Shown here: piece by piece, positions 39,509-47,004 of the stretch | Numbering within the stretch: position 1 is the first letter of the stretch | Layout of the letters: every line of letters begins with the position of its first letter | Source: Micromonospora peucetia | Lineage (GTDB): Bacteria; Actinomycetota; Actinomycetes; Mycobacteriales; Micromonosporaceae | DNA length: 64,000 bases | Assembly (NCBI RefSeq): GCF_900091625.1 | Contig: NZ_FMIC01000002.1 | Coordinates: 558,001-622,000 of the forward strand | Reading direction: 5' to 3' | Position numbers and translations under genes: made by a program | The notes under the pieces: model-generated | Database searches by the model: none | What the model saw: the letters and a program-made list of their open reading frames with translations, nothing else | Told to the model about the DNA's origin: nothing

Positions 39509-42214
39509 TCAGCCCAGCCTGCGGCCGAACCTGCCGAACCGCTTGTCGAGCGCGACGATGGCGGAGACCACGACGGCGATGCCCAGGATCCGCAGCCAGG
39601 TCTGCCCGCCGATGGGTGCCGTACGGAACAGGTCGTTCATCACCGGCAGGTAGGTCAGGGCGAGCTGGCTGAGGGCCTGCACCAGCACCCCGACGATCAG
39701 CCAGCGGTTGCTGAACAGGCCCAGGCGCCACGGCGAGCGGGTCAGCGAGCGGCAGCTGAACAGGTAGAACGCCATCACGGTGACGAAGAGGTTCACCGCG
39801 GCGGTCCGCGCCTGTGCCAGGTCGGCCCCGCCGGAGAGCTCCCACTCGAACAGCCACCAGGCGCCCACCACCAGCAGCGCCGAGACGAGCAGGACCCGGA
39901 CCACCAGCGCGACGGTAAGCAGGGACTGACCGGGGTCGCGGGGCGGCCGGTCCATGATCCCGGGCTCCTTCGGCTCGAAGGCGAGGGTCAGGCCGAGGAA
40001 CACCGCCGTGGTCATGTTGATCCAGAGGATCTGGCTCGGCAGGATCGGCAGCGCCGAGCCGAGCACGATCGCGACGAGGATGACCAGTCCCTCCGCCGCG
40101 TTGGTGGGCAGCGTCCAGGTGATGAACTTGGTCAGGTTGGCGAAGACGCCACGCCCCTCCGCGACGGCCGACTCGATGGTGGCGAAGTCGTCGTCGGTGA
40201 GCACGACGTCGGCGGCCTCCTTGGCCACCTCGGTGCCGCTGCGCCCCATGGCCACCCCGATGTTGGCCTGGCGCAACGCGGGGGCGTCGTTGACCCCGTC
40301 GCCGGTCATCGCGACCACCTGGCCGTCGGCCTGCAACGCCTCCACCAGCCGCAGCTTCTGCTCGGGTGAGACCCGGGCGAACACCGACGCCTGCCGTACC
40401 ACCGCGGGCAGTTCCTCGGCGGGCAACGCCATCAGGTCGGCGCCGGTCAGCACGTCGCCCGGGCCGGGTGCGGCACGCAGCAGCCCGAGGCGACGCGCGA
40501 TGGAACTGGCGGTCGCCAGGTGGTCCCCGGTGATCATCTTCACCTCGATCCCCGCGCGGTGGCAGGACTCGACGGCCGCCGCGGCGGCGGCCCGGGGCGG
40601 GTCGAGCATCGCGTGCAGCCCGGTGAAGACCAGGTTGCCGGCCAGTTCCTCCTCCACGAGCGCGTCCGTCGGGCCGACTGGCCGCATCGCCGTGGCGAGC
40701 ACCCGCAGCCCCTCGGCGGCCAGCTCGTGGGCGGCGGCCAGCACAGCCGGGGCGTCGAGCGGCCCCGTCGAGCCGTCCGAACGCAACGTCGACGAGGACC
40801 ACTCGACCAGCCGCTCCACCGCCCCCTTGACGAGCACCACCCGCCCGCCGTCGGGCCGGTCGTGCAGGGTCGCCATGAACTGCCGCTCCGAGGTGAACGG
40901 GACGGCGGCCACCCGAGGCAGCTCCGCGGCGACCTCGTACGCGTGCAGCCCCACCTTGGCGCCGGCCACCAGCATCGCCCCCTCGGTGGGGTCCCCCAGC
41001 ACCGCCCAGCGGCCGTCCTGCTCGTCCAGCCGGGCGTCGTTGCACGCCACACCGGCCAGTAGCGACCAGCGCAGCGCGCCCTCCCCGGTCGGGGCCGGGC
41101 CGCCCGCGCAGTCCCGGATCTCGCCGGTCGGGGCGTAACCGGCCCCGCTGACCTCGTAGCGGCCCTGCGGCGTCCAGAGCACCTGCACCGTCATCTGGTT
41201 CTCGGTGAGGGTGCCGGTCTTGTCGGTGCAGATCACCGTGGTGCTGCCCAGGGTCTCCACCGCCGGCAGCCGCCGGATCACCGCCCGGCGGCGGGCCATC
41301 CGGGACACGCCGATCGCCAGGGTGATCGTCACGGCGGCGGGCAGCCCCTCGGGGATCGCGCCCACTGCCAGCGCCACGGCGGCGGTGAACGTCTCCCCGG
41401 CGTCCTGCCCCCGCACCACGCCGATGGCGAAGGTCACCGCGGCGAGGAACAGGATCGCCACGGTGAGCAGCCGGCTGAACTTGGCGAGCTTCACCGTCAG
41501 CGGCGTGTCCAGCACCTGCGCGCCGCCGACCAGGCGGTGGATCCGGCCCAGTTCCGTCTCCGCCCCGGTGGCCACCGCGACGCCGACCGCCGTGCCGCCG
41601 GTGAGCAGGGTGCCGGAGTAGAGCAGGTTGCGGCGGTCGGCCACCGGCGTCTCGACCGGCACGACCAGCTCGTCCTTGCGTACGGGCAGCGACTCGCCGG
41701 TCAGCGCCGACTCGTCGGCGCGCAGCTCGGCGGCACGGACCAGCCGCAGGTCGGCGGGCACCTTCTCGCCCGCCTCCATGAGCACCAGGTCCCCGGGGAC
41801 CACGACGTCCGACGGCACCTGACGCTGCCGGCCGGCGCGCACCACCCGAGCCTGCGTACGCACCATCGCCCGCAGCGCGTCGAGGGCCGCCTCGGCCCTG
41901 GACTCCTGGAGGAAGCCGACGACGGCGTTGACGAGCACCACCCCGAAGATCACTGCCGAGTCGACGTACTCGGCGAGCAGCAGGGTGACCACGCCGGCGG
42001 CGACCAGCACGTAGATCAGCGGGTTGTGGAACTGCCGCAGCAGGCGGCGCAGGGCCCCGCCCCCGGCAGCGGTGGGCAGCACGTTGGGCCCGTACCGCGT
42101 CAGCCGGGCCGCTGCCTCCTCGTCGGTCAGCCCGTGCTCGGTGTCGGCCCCGAGCAACAGCACGACCTCGTGTACGGCGAGCGCGTGGTGATCGCCCTCG
42201 GGGTTCTCCGGCAT
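39509..42214 (-). CDS. P2-type cation-transporting ATPase (CtpF/Ca2+-ATPase-like)
   Basis: 901 residues, ten membrane segments. Motifs in order: TGES (actuator), IPEGLPA in M4, phosphorylated Asp331 in CTDKTGTLTEN, KGAVE (nucleotide domain), TGDGVND. Cation-site residues are compared with SERCA: M5 keeps Asn and Glu (TNAAEGLVI), but the M6 Asp is Ala (WINMTTAVFLG). The actinobacterial CtpF group, linked to Ca2+ and stress, is the closest recognisable type; the transported ion is uncertain. ATG 42214 is chosen since AGGAG lies seven bases ahead; GTG 42235 is an alternative. Confidence 0.92.
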   Translation of the reverse strand: MPENPEGDHHALAVHEVVLLLGADTEHGLTDEEAAARLTRYGPNVLPTAAGGGALRRLLRQFHNPLIYVLVAAGVVTLLLAEYVDSAVIFGVVLVNAVVGFLQESRAEAALDALRAMVRTQARVVRAGRQRQVPSDVVVPGDLVLMEAGEKVPADLRLVRAAELRADESALTGESLPVRKDELVVPVETPVADRRNLLYSGTLLTGGTAVGVAVATGAETELGRIHRLVGGAQVLDTPLTVKLAKFSRLLTVAILFLAAVTFAIGVVRGQDAGETFTAAVALAVGAIPEGLPAAVTITLAIGVSRMARRRAVIRRLPAVETLGSTTVICTDKTGTLTENQMTVQVLWTPQGRYEVSGAGYAPTGEIRDCAGGPAPTGEGALRWSLLAGVACNDARLDEQDGRWAVLGDPTEGAMLVAGAKVGLHAYEVAAELPRVAAVPFTSERQFMATLHDRPDGGRVVLVKGAVERLVEWSSSTLRSDGSTGPLDAPAVLAAAHELAAEGLRVLATAMRPVGPTDALVEEELAGNLVFTGLHAMLDPPRAAAAAAVESCHRAGIEVKMITGDHLATASSIARRLGLLRAAPGPGDVLTGADLMALPAEELPAVVRQASVFARVSPEQKLRLVEALQADGQVVAMTGDGVNDAPALRQANIGVAMGRSGTEVAKEAADVVLTDDDFATIESAVAEGRGVFANLTKFITWTLPTNAAEGLVILVAIVLGSALPILPSQILWINMTTAVFLGLTLAFEPKEPGIMDRPPRDPGQSLLTVALVVRVLLVSALLVVGAWWLFEWELSGGADLAQARTAAVNLFVTVMAFYLFSCRSLTRSPWRLGLFSNRWLIVGVLVQALSQLALTYLPVMNDLFRTAPIGGQTWLRILGIAVVVSAIVALDKRFGRFGRRLG

Positions 42215-42330
42215 CGGCACACTCCTGTTCCGCACGGGACGACCGCGCTCGGATGCCCCGGGAGAGCGCCTTCATCGTCGCAGGTAGACGCGGGTCCCCG
42301 GGCCGTTCCGGGCGGCGCCCCGGAGACGGC

Positions 42331-42365
42331 GGGGGCCGGGAACCGTGTCGCGGTTCCCGGCCCCC
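42331..42365 (-). terminator. terminator of etfBA
   Basis: Perfect 15-base stem GGGGGCCGGGAACCG (42331-42345) / CGGTTCCCGGCCCCC (42351-42365), loop TGTCG, starting 18 bases past the etfA stop. Confidence 0.85.
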
Positions 42366-42383
42366 GATCGGACGAAGGTCAGC

Positions 42384-43343
42384 TCACTTGCGCTTGCGGA
42401 TCTCGTCTGCGGCCTGCGGGACGATCTTGAACAGGTCGCCCACCACACCGAAGTCGGCCAACTCGAAGATCGGCGCCTCACCGTCCTTGTTGACCGCCAC
42501 GATGGTCTTCGAGGTCTGCATACCGGCCCGGTGCTGAATCGCACCCGAAATACCCAGCGCCACATAGAGCTGCGGAGACACCGTCTTACCGGTCTGACCC
42601 ACCTGGAACTGGTGCGGGTAGTAACCCGAGTCCACCGCAGCACGCGACGCGCCGACCGCACCGCCCAGCAGGTCCGCCAACTCCTCGACCAGCTTGAAGT
42701 TGTCGGCGTTACCCACACCCCGACCACCCGAGACGACCACACCCGCCTCGGTCAACTCCGGACGGGAACCCTTCTGCTCCGCAACCCGCTCGACGACCCT
42801 GGCCAACTTGTCGGAGTCCGTGACCGCGACGGTCAACTGCTCAACAACCGGGCTGGCCGCCACCGGGATCGGGTTGACCGAGTTCGGCCGGACAGTCACC
42901 AACGGCAGACCACGGCTGACCTTGGACTTGACGATCGCAGAACCGGCAAACGCCACCTGGGTGGCGATGCCATCGGCACCCAGACCGACCACGTCAGTCA
43001 GGATGCCGTTGTCCAACTTGACGGCCAGCCGGGCGGCGATCTCCTTGCCCTCCTGCGACGACGCCAACAACACGGCAGCCGGCTGCACCCGCGAGACCAA
43101 CCCGGCCAGCACAGTCGCCTTCGGGGCCACCAGATAGCCGTCAATCTCCTCACTCTCGGCCGCGTAGATCTTCTCCGCACCGTACTCACCCAGCCTGGCG
43201 CTCAACGCCTCGGCGGCGCCGGGACCACCGAGCACAACCGCACTCGGGGCGCCCAACTCACGGGCGAGAGTGAGCATCTCCAGGGTGACCTTCTTGACGC
43301 CGAACTCACGAGTGGCTTCGACAACGACGAGAACCTCAGACAT
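42384..43343 (-). CDS. etfA: electron transfer flavoprotein, alpha subunit
   Basis: 319 residues. With EtfB it accepts electrons from acyl-CoA and other dehydrogenases. The C-terminal FAD-binding domain shows VVSGGRGVGNADNF, GASRAAVDSGY, QVGQTGKTVSP, YVALGISGAIQHRAGM and the closing ELADFGVVGDLFKIVP, all family signatures. ATG 43343 begins MSEVLVVVE. Codon choice here uses more GGT, TCG and GTG than neighbouring genes, as in highly expressed genes or an unusual codon history. Follows etfB by 11 bases. Confidence 0.96.
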   Translation of the reverse strand: MSEVLVVVEATREFGVKKVTLEMLTLARELGAPSAVVLGGPGAAEALSARLGEYGAEKIYAAESEEIDGYLVAPKATVLAGLVSRVQPAAVLLASSQEGKEIAARLAVKLDNGILTDVVGLGADGIATQVAFAGSAIVKSKVSRGLPLVTVRPNSVNPIPVAASPVVEQLTVAVTDSDKLARVVERVAEQKGSRPELTEAGVVVSGGRGVGNADNFKLVEELADLLGGAVGASRAAVDSGYYPHQFQVGQTGKTVSPQLYVALGISGAIQHRAGMQTSKTIVAVNKDGEAPIFELADFGVVGDLFKIVPQAADEIRKRK

Positions 43344-43354
43344 GTCCAGACCCC

Positions 43355-44134
43355 TCACACAAACTTCTCGGTAGCGAGGAACTCGACCAGCTTCACGCCG
43401 CCATCGCCCTCATCGGTGACCTTCGCCCCACCGGAACGCGGCGGACGCCTGGTGTGCTCCAACACCGCACTCGTCGCACCCTCGAAACCCACCTCGGCCG
43501 CAGCCACACCCAGGTCAGCCAGGGACAACGTCTGCACCGGCTTCTTCTTCGCCGCCATGATGCCCTTGAACGACGGGTAACGCGGCTCGTTGATGGTGTC
43601 CCACACGGAGACCACAGCAGGGGCGGTAGCGGTGACCACCTCGTAGCCCTCCTCCGTCTGCCGCTCCACCGTCAACGTCGAACCATCGACCGTCAGCTTG
43701 CGGGCACCGGTCAACGCCGCAACACCCAACCGCTCGGCGACCATGTGCGGAATGACCTGCACCCGACCGTCGGTCGACTCCGTGCCACACAACACCAGAT
43801 CGGCGTTGAGCTGACCGAGCGCAGCAGCCAGCACCTTCGACGTCGCCACCGCACACGACCCGTGCAGGGCATCGTCCAACACGTGCACGGCCTTGTCCGG
43901 ACCCATCGAGAGCGCCTTACGGATCGACTCGGTCGCCCGCTCCGGACCCATCGTCAGAACGGTCACCTCACCCCCGTGCGCCTCCTTGATCTTCAACGCC
44001 TCCTCGATGGCGTACTCATCCATCTCGTTGATGACGTTGCTCGCCGAACCGCGGTCGACAGTGTTGTCGTCACTACGCAGGCTGCGGTCCGCGCCCGAAT
44101 CAGGCACCTGCTTGACGAGTACGACGATGTTCAT
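43355..44134 (-). CDS. etfB: electron transfer flavoprotein, beta subunit
   Basis: 259 residues starting MNIVVLVKQVPDSG. The AMP-binding segment LCGTESTDGRVQVIP and the recognition loop around PHMVAERLG are visible, and MAAKKKP near the C-terminus fits family members. ATG 44134 is preceded by GGAGGGTCGTCGAAGCGCG; the frame extends 39 codons upstream without coding character. First gene of etfBA; the gene pair is equivalent to Rv3029c-Rv3028c. Confidence 0.96.
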   Translation of the reverse strand: MNIVVLVKQVPDSGADRSLRSDDNTVDRGSASNVINEMDEYAIEEALKIKEAHGGEVTVLTMGPERATESIRKALSMGPDKAVHVLDDALHGSCAVATSKVLAAALGQLNADLVLCGTESTDGRVQVIPHMVAERLGVAALTGARKLTVDGSTLTVERQTEEGYEVVTATAPAVVSVWDTINEPRYPSFKGIMAAKKKPVQTLSLADLGVAAAEVGFEGATSAVLEHTRRPPRSGGAKVTDEGDGGVKLVEFLATEKFV

Positions 44135-44289
44135 CGCGCTTCGACGACCCTCCTGTTGGTGTTGCGATCGCTCGCCCGGTCTGGGGCGCAGCCTCGCGCG
44201 TCCGTTGACGCCGGTCAACCGCGCGGTGCTGTGCAGTTGCCCACGACGCAATGTTACCTGCCAGTAGCATCCGACTCCGGCGACCTCAG

Positions 44290-44305
44290 GGTGACACAGG
44301 TCACC
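44290..44305. promoter_or_regulatory. palindrome GGTGAC-ACAG-GTCACC upstream of etfBA
   Basis: Six-base arms and a four-base spacer, flanked by CCTC/GAGG that extend the symmetry with a two-base offset. It lies between etfB and the divergent small gene at 44352. A TetR-type regulator site is possible; no regulator gene is adjacent. Confidence 0.4.
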
Positions 44306-44351
44306 GAGGCCCCCATGGGCGGGTAATCTGACGAATCAGGAGGTGTACGAA

Positions 44352-44528
44352 ATGCCAGAAAACGCCACCATCGGCGGTCACGACGTCCCGCTGCACCTCT
44401 GCCGCCGGACGCGACCCGAGGCGTACCGGTGCGCCTGCGGCCGGGTCCGCGACCGGTGCGTCCGGGCCACCGTCCGGGCGCTCTGGGCGCCGTCACGGTT
44501 CACGCCGGCTGATCCAACGCACCCCTGA
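44352..44528 (+). CDS. small cysteine-containing protein, unknown
   Basis: 58 residues. The support is the translation signal: AGGAGGTG (44339-44346) six bases before the ATG, one of the best ribosome sites in the window, and TAATCT at 44324-44329 as a possible -10. The product has four cysteines (LCRR, RCACG and RCVR), four His/Cys-type residues suggesting a small metal-binding knuckle, and ends in PTHP. The last 29 bases overlap the convergent gene at 44500. No family recognised. Confidence 0.5.
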   Translation: MPENATIGGHDVPLHLCRRTRPEAYRCACGRVRDRCVRATVRALWAPSRFTPADPTHP

Positions 44529-44907
44529 TCCGCTCGATGGCCGCCGCCTCGGCCGGGGTCACGCCCCGGTGCGCGCCGGCCACCCGCTCGGCCGCGGACA
44601 GCACCACCTCGCGGTAGCCCGCCACGTCCCCCGGCGACTTCTCGCGCAGGATCTCCACGGCCCGGCCCAGCGCCGGCAGCACCACCGACTCGATCTCCAG
44701 CGCCGAGTCCCGGGGCAGCTTCGGCAGCGGACCGCTGGTCAGCGCCTCCTTCACCACCCCGCTGCTGTCGGCCATCGCACCGGAGGCGGCGAAGCTCTCC
44801 CGGAACAGGGCGAGCATCCCCGGGTCCGCGTTGGCCACCAGGAAGACCGCCCCGAACGCGCCCGTCTTGAGGGTCAGCCGCTCCTCGGCCGTCAACCGCT
44901 GTTCCAT
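44500..44907 (-). CDS. conserved-type hypothetical protein, mostly helical
   Basis: 135 residues beginning MEQRLTAEERLTLKTGAFGA. It appears all-alpha and soluble, with segments ADPGMLALFRESFAASGA and LEIESVVLPALGRAVEILRE. No catalytic motif is recognised. ATG 44907 is used; GTG at 44913 would form a GTGA overlap with the upstream acetyltransferase stop and is equally credible, and either way the two genes are coupled. Function unknown. Confidence 0.72.
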   Translation of the reverse strand: MEQRLTAEERLTLKTGAFGAVFLVANADPGMLALFRESFAASGAMADSSGVVKEALTSGPLPKLPRDSALEIESVVLPALGRAVEILREKSPGDVAGYREVVLSAAERVAGAHRGVTPAEAAAIERIRGALDQPA

Positions 44908-44909
44908 GA

Positions 44910-45707
44910 TCACGGAGTGTAGACGTACGGGGTGGTGGTCGTGACCGGGACGAGACCGAGCCGCTCCAGGATCGGCCGGCTGTCGTCGGACGCGTCGACC
45001 TGGAGCAGCGCCAGGCCGCGCTGGGCCGCCAGCCGGGCCCGATGGGTCACCAGCGCCCGGTAGATCCCCCGGCGACGCCAGGGCTCGAGCGTCGAACCGC
45101 CCCACAGCGTGGCGAACCCAGTCCCCGGCACGTAGCGCACCCAACCCGCGCTCACCACCTCGTCGCCCGCCTCGGCCACCACCACCGTGATCGACTGCGG
45201 GTCGGCCGCGATCTCCTTCTCCAGACCGGGAGCCAGGTGGCTGCGGTCGGCGTTCCAGACCGCCTCCTCCATCGCCACGATCCGGTCCAGGTCCGCGCGG
45301 GCGGTCACCTCACGCAGGCGTACGCCCTCGGGGACGACCGGGAGCGCGGCGGCGAGCGGCGCGACCGGCCCGATCACCACGGTCTCCCGCTCCTCCGGCA
45401 CGAATCCCGCCACGCGCAGCCGGTCCGGCAGGTCCGCCGGCTCGTCGTGGCCGTGCAGCTTCCACTCCACCGGCTCGCCACGCCCCCGGAACAACTCCAC
45501 CTGCCGGGAGATCAACTCGTCCAGCGCCGCGCCGGTCAACCCGTCGAGGTCGCGGTAGGTGAGGAAGCCGCCGCGGTCGAGGCCGAGAACGCGGATCAGC
45601 GGGCCGTCCCGTTCCACCGTCACCCCGTCCGGCAACGGGTCGGGCGCCAGCGCCCGCAACTGGTTGTCGTACGTGTTTCGCAGCGTCGTCACGTCAAGAT
45701 CCGTCAC
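44910..45707 (-). CDS. GNAT-family N-acetyltransferase
   Basis: 265 residues. The C-terminal half (~125-265) is a GNAT fold: RLREVTARADLDRIVAMEEAVW opens it, the acetyl-CoA pyrophosphate loop is PWRRRGIYRALV, and LLQVDASDDSRPILERLGL is the usual last helix and strand. The N-terminal ~120 residues form a separate degenerate GNAT-like or substrate domain. GTG 45707 start. Divergent from the DUF202 gene. Substrate unknown. Confidence 0.85.
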   Translation of the reverse strand: MTDLDVTTLRNTYDNQLRALAPDPLPDGVTVERDGPLIRVLGLDRGGFLTYRDLDGLTGAALDELISRQVELFRGRGEPVEWKLHGHDEPADLPDRLRVAGFVPEERETVVIGPVAPLAAALPVVPEGVRLREVTARADLDRIVAMEEAVWNADRSHLAPGLEKEIAADPQSITVVVAEAGDEVVSAGWVRYVPGTGFATLWGGSTLEPWRRRGIYRALVTHRARLAAQRGLALLQVDASDDSRPILERLGLVPVTTTTPYVYTP

Positions 45708-45735
45708 CGCTCCAGGCTACGGCCGGACGGAAACG

Positions 45736-45748
45736 GATAATAGCCACG
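45736..45748 (+). promoter_or_regulatory. -10 box of a probable leaderless promoter
   Basis: GATAAT (45736-45741) is followed by six bases and then the GTG start at 45748, the spacing expected when transcription begins at the start codon. No ribosome-binding site is visible. The -35 region is weak. Confidence 0.5.
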
Positions 45749-46143
45749 TGTGGCAGGCGATCAGGCGATGGTTCGACCCGCGCGAAATGCGCTCGGTCGG
45801 CAGCACTCCCGACTACCGATTCTCGCTGGCCAACGAGCGGACCTTCCTGGCCTGGCTGCGCACCGGACTGGCGCTGGTCGCCGGCGGACTGGCCGCCGCG
45901 CAGTTCCTGCCGCCGCTGCCGCTGGCACACCTGCGCGAGGTGATCGCCATCGCACTGCTGCTGCTCGGCGGCACGGTCGCCGTCCGGGCAGTCGACCACT
46001 GGGCGCGTACGGAACGGGCCATCCGGCTCGGCGAGGAGCTGCCCGCCTCCCGCTTCCCGGCGGTGCTCGCCCTCGTCGTCGGCCTCGGCGCGCTGCTGCT
46101 GGTGGCGGCCGTGCTGGCCCGGGCGGTCGGCGGCGGCCCGTGA
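45748..46143 (+). CDS. DUF202 (YidH-like) membrane protein
   Basis: 131 residues with three membrane helices (~38-56, ~65-83, ~105-127). The DUF202 hallmark is the N-terminal RFSLANERTFLAWLRTGLAL. Role unknown; YidH-type proteins are small inner-membrane proteins. It is the first of two DUF202 genes, whose stop overlaps the next start (GTGA). Confidence 0.85.
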   Translation: MWQAIRRWFDPREMRSVGSTPDYRFSLANERTFLAWLRTGLALVAGGLAAAQFLPPLPLAHLREVIAIALLLLGGTVAVRAVDHWARTERAIRLGEELPASRFPAVLALVVGLGALLLVAAVLARAVGGGP

Positions 46144-46499
46144 GCCGCGCAGCGGAGCCGCCGGCACCGGACCGTCCGACGCGCGACCCCGGGCTGCAAC
46201 CCGAGCGGACCCGGCTGGCCTGGCGGCGTACGGCGCTCGCGCTCACCGTGATCATGGTGCTGACCGTGCGGCTCGCGCTCACCGGCCCACCCGTTGGCGG
46301 GGCGGCCGGCGAGGCGTTCGGCTCGCTGGTCGCCGGGGTCGCCGTGCTGGGCTGGGGCGCGGCGCTGACGGTCTGCTGGCGGCGGGCCACCGGCACCGGA
46401 CCGGCCCCCGGCTACGGGCGGTCGCTGCCCCTGGTCGCCCTCGCCACCGCCGGTCTCGCGCTGCTCGGCACCCTTCTGGCGGCGCGCGGGCTGGGTTGA
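46140..46499 (+). CDS. second DUF202-type membrane protein
   Basis: 119 residues with the hallmark LQPERTRLAWRRTALALTV and three helices. The GTG at 46140 overlaps the previous stop. Such tandem DUF202 pairs probably form a hetero-oligomer; that is inference from the coupling. Confidence 0.85.
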   Translation: MSRAAEPPAPDRPTRDPGLQPERTRLAWRRTALALTVIMVLTVRLALTGPPVGGAAGEAFGSLVAGVAVLGWGAALTVCWRRATGTGPAPGYGRSLPLVALATAGLALLGTLLAARGLG

Positions 46500-46524
46500 C
46501 GGGAGCCGGTGCCATGATTGACGC

Positions 46525-46959
46525 ATGGCCCGGCTCTATGTCCTCCTCTTCGTCGTGCAGATCGTCCTCGCCGTCTGCGCGCTGATCAGCTGCCTCTCCG
46601 CCGAGGAGGGCGAGATCAAAGCCCTGCCCCGGATCGCCTGGGTGCTGATCATCCTGTTCTTCCCGCTGCTCGGCTCCCTCGCCTGGTTCGCCGCGGGGCG
46701 TGAGCGCACCCCTGCCGGGCCTGCCGGCGGGGCGCCGAAGGGCCGGATCCTGCCGGCCCGGGAGCGGCCCCGCCCGGTCGCCCCCGACGACGATCCCGAG
46801 TTTCTCCGCTCGCTCGGCGAACGCTCCCGGCAGGACGACCAGGAGCTGTTCAGCCGCTGGGAGGAGGACCTGCGCCGCCGCGAGGACGAGATGCGCCGGC
46901 GCGACGGCGAGCCGCCGCGCGAGGAGGACCGCCCCGAGGGGTCCACCCCGGGCACCTGA
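46525..46959 (+). CDS. PLD nuclease N-terminal-domain membrane protein
   Basis: 144 residues. Two membrane helices (~3-24 and ~36-57) with the PLDc_N sequence ALPRIAWVLIILFFPLLGSLAWF, then an unstructured, very charged tail (~60-144) rich in Arg, Glu and Asp with a likely amphipathic helix RWEEDLRRREDEMRRRDG. There is no nuclease domain. Third in a row of small membrane-protein genes on this strand. Confidence 0.85.
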   Translation: MARLYVLLFVVQIVLAVCALISCLSAEEGEIKALPRIAWVLIILFFPLLGSLAWFAAGRERTPAGPAGGAPKGRILPARERPRPVAPDDDPEFLRSLGERSRQDDQELFSRWEEDLRRREDEMRRRDGEPPREEDRPEGSTPGT

Positions 46960-46964
46960 GCCCG

Positions 46965-46994
46965 CCGCCGTCGCCGGACTCCCGGCGACGGCGG
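46965..46994. terminator. 13-bp hairpin between convergent genes
   Basis: CCGCCGTCGCCGG (46965-46977) pairs perfectly with CCGGCGACGGCGG (46982-46994), loop ACTC. It lies five bases after the stop of the PLD-N-domain gene and 10 bases past the opposing stop, serving both. Confidence 0.8.
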
Positions 46995-47004
46995 TCGGAC
47001 CGAA

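Noticed and set aside
44352-44528. RiPP precursor reading of the small Cys protein
   Set aside because: No modification enzyme or peptidase is nearby and there is no leader/core pattern; it is kept only as a hypothetical protein.
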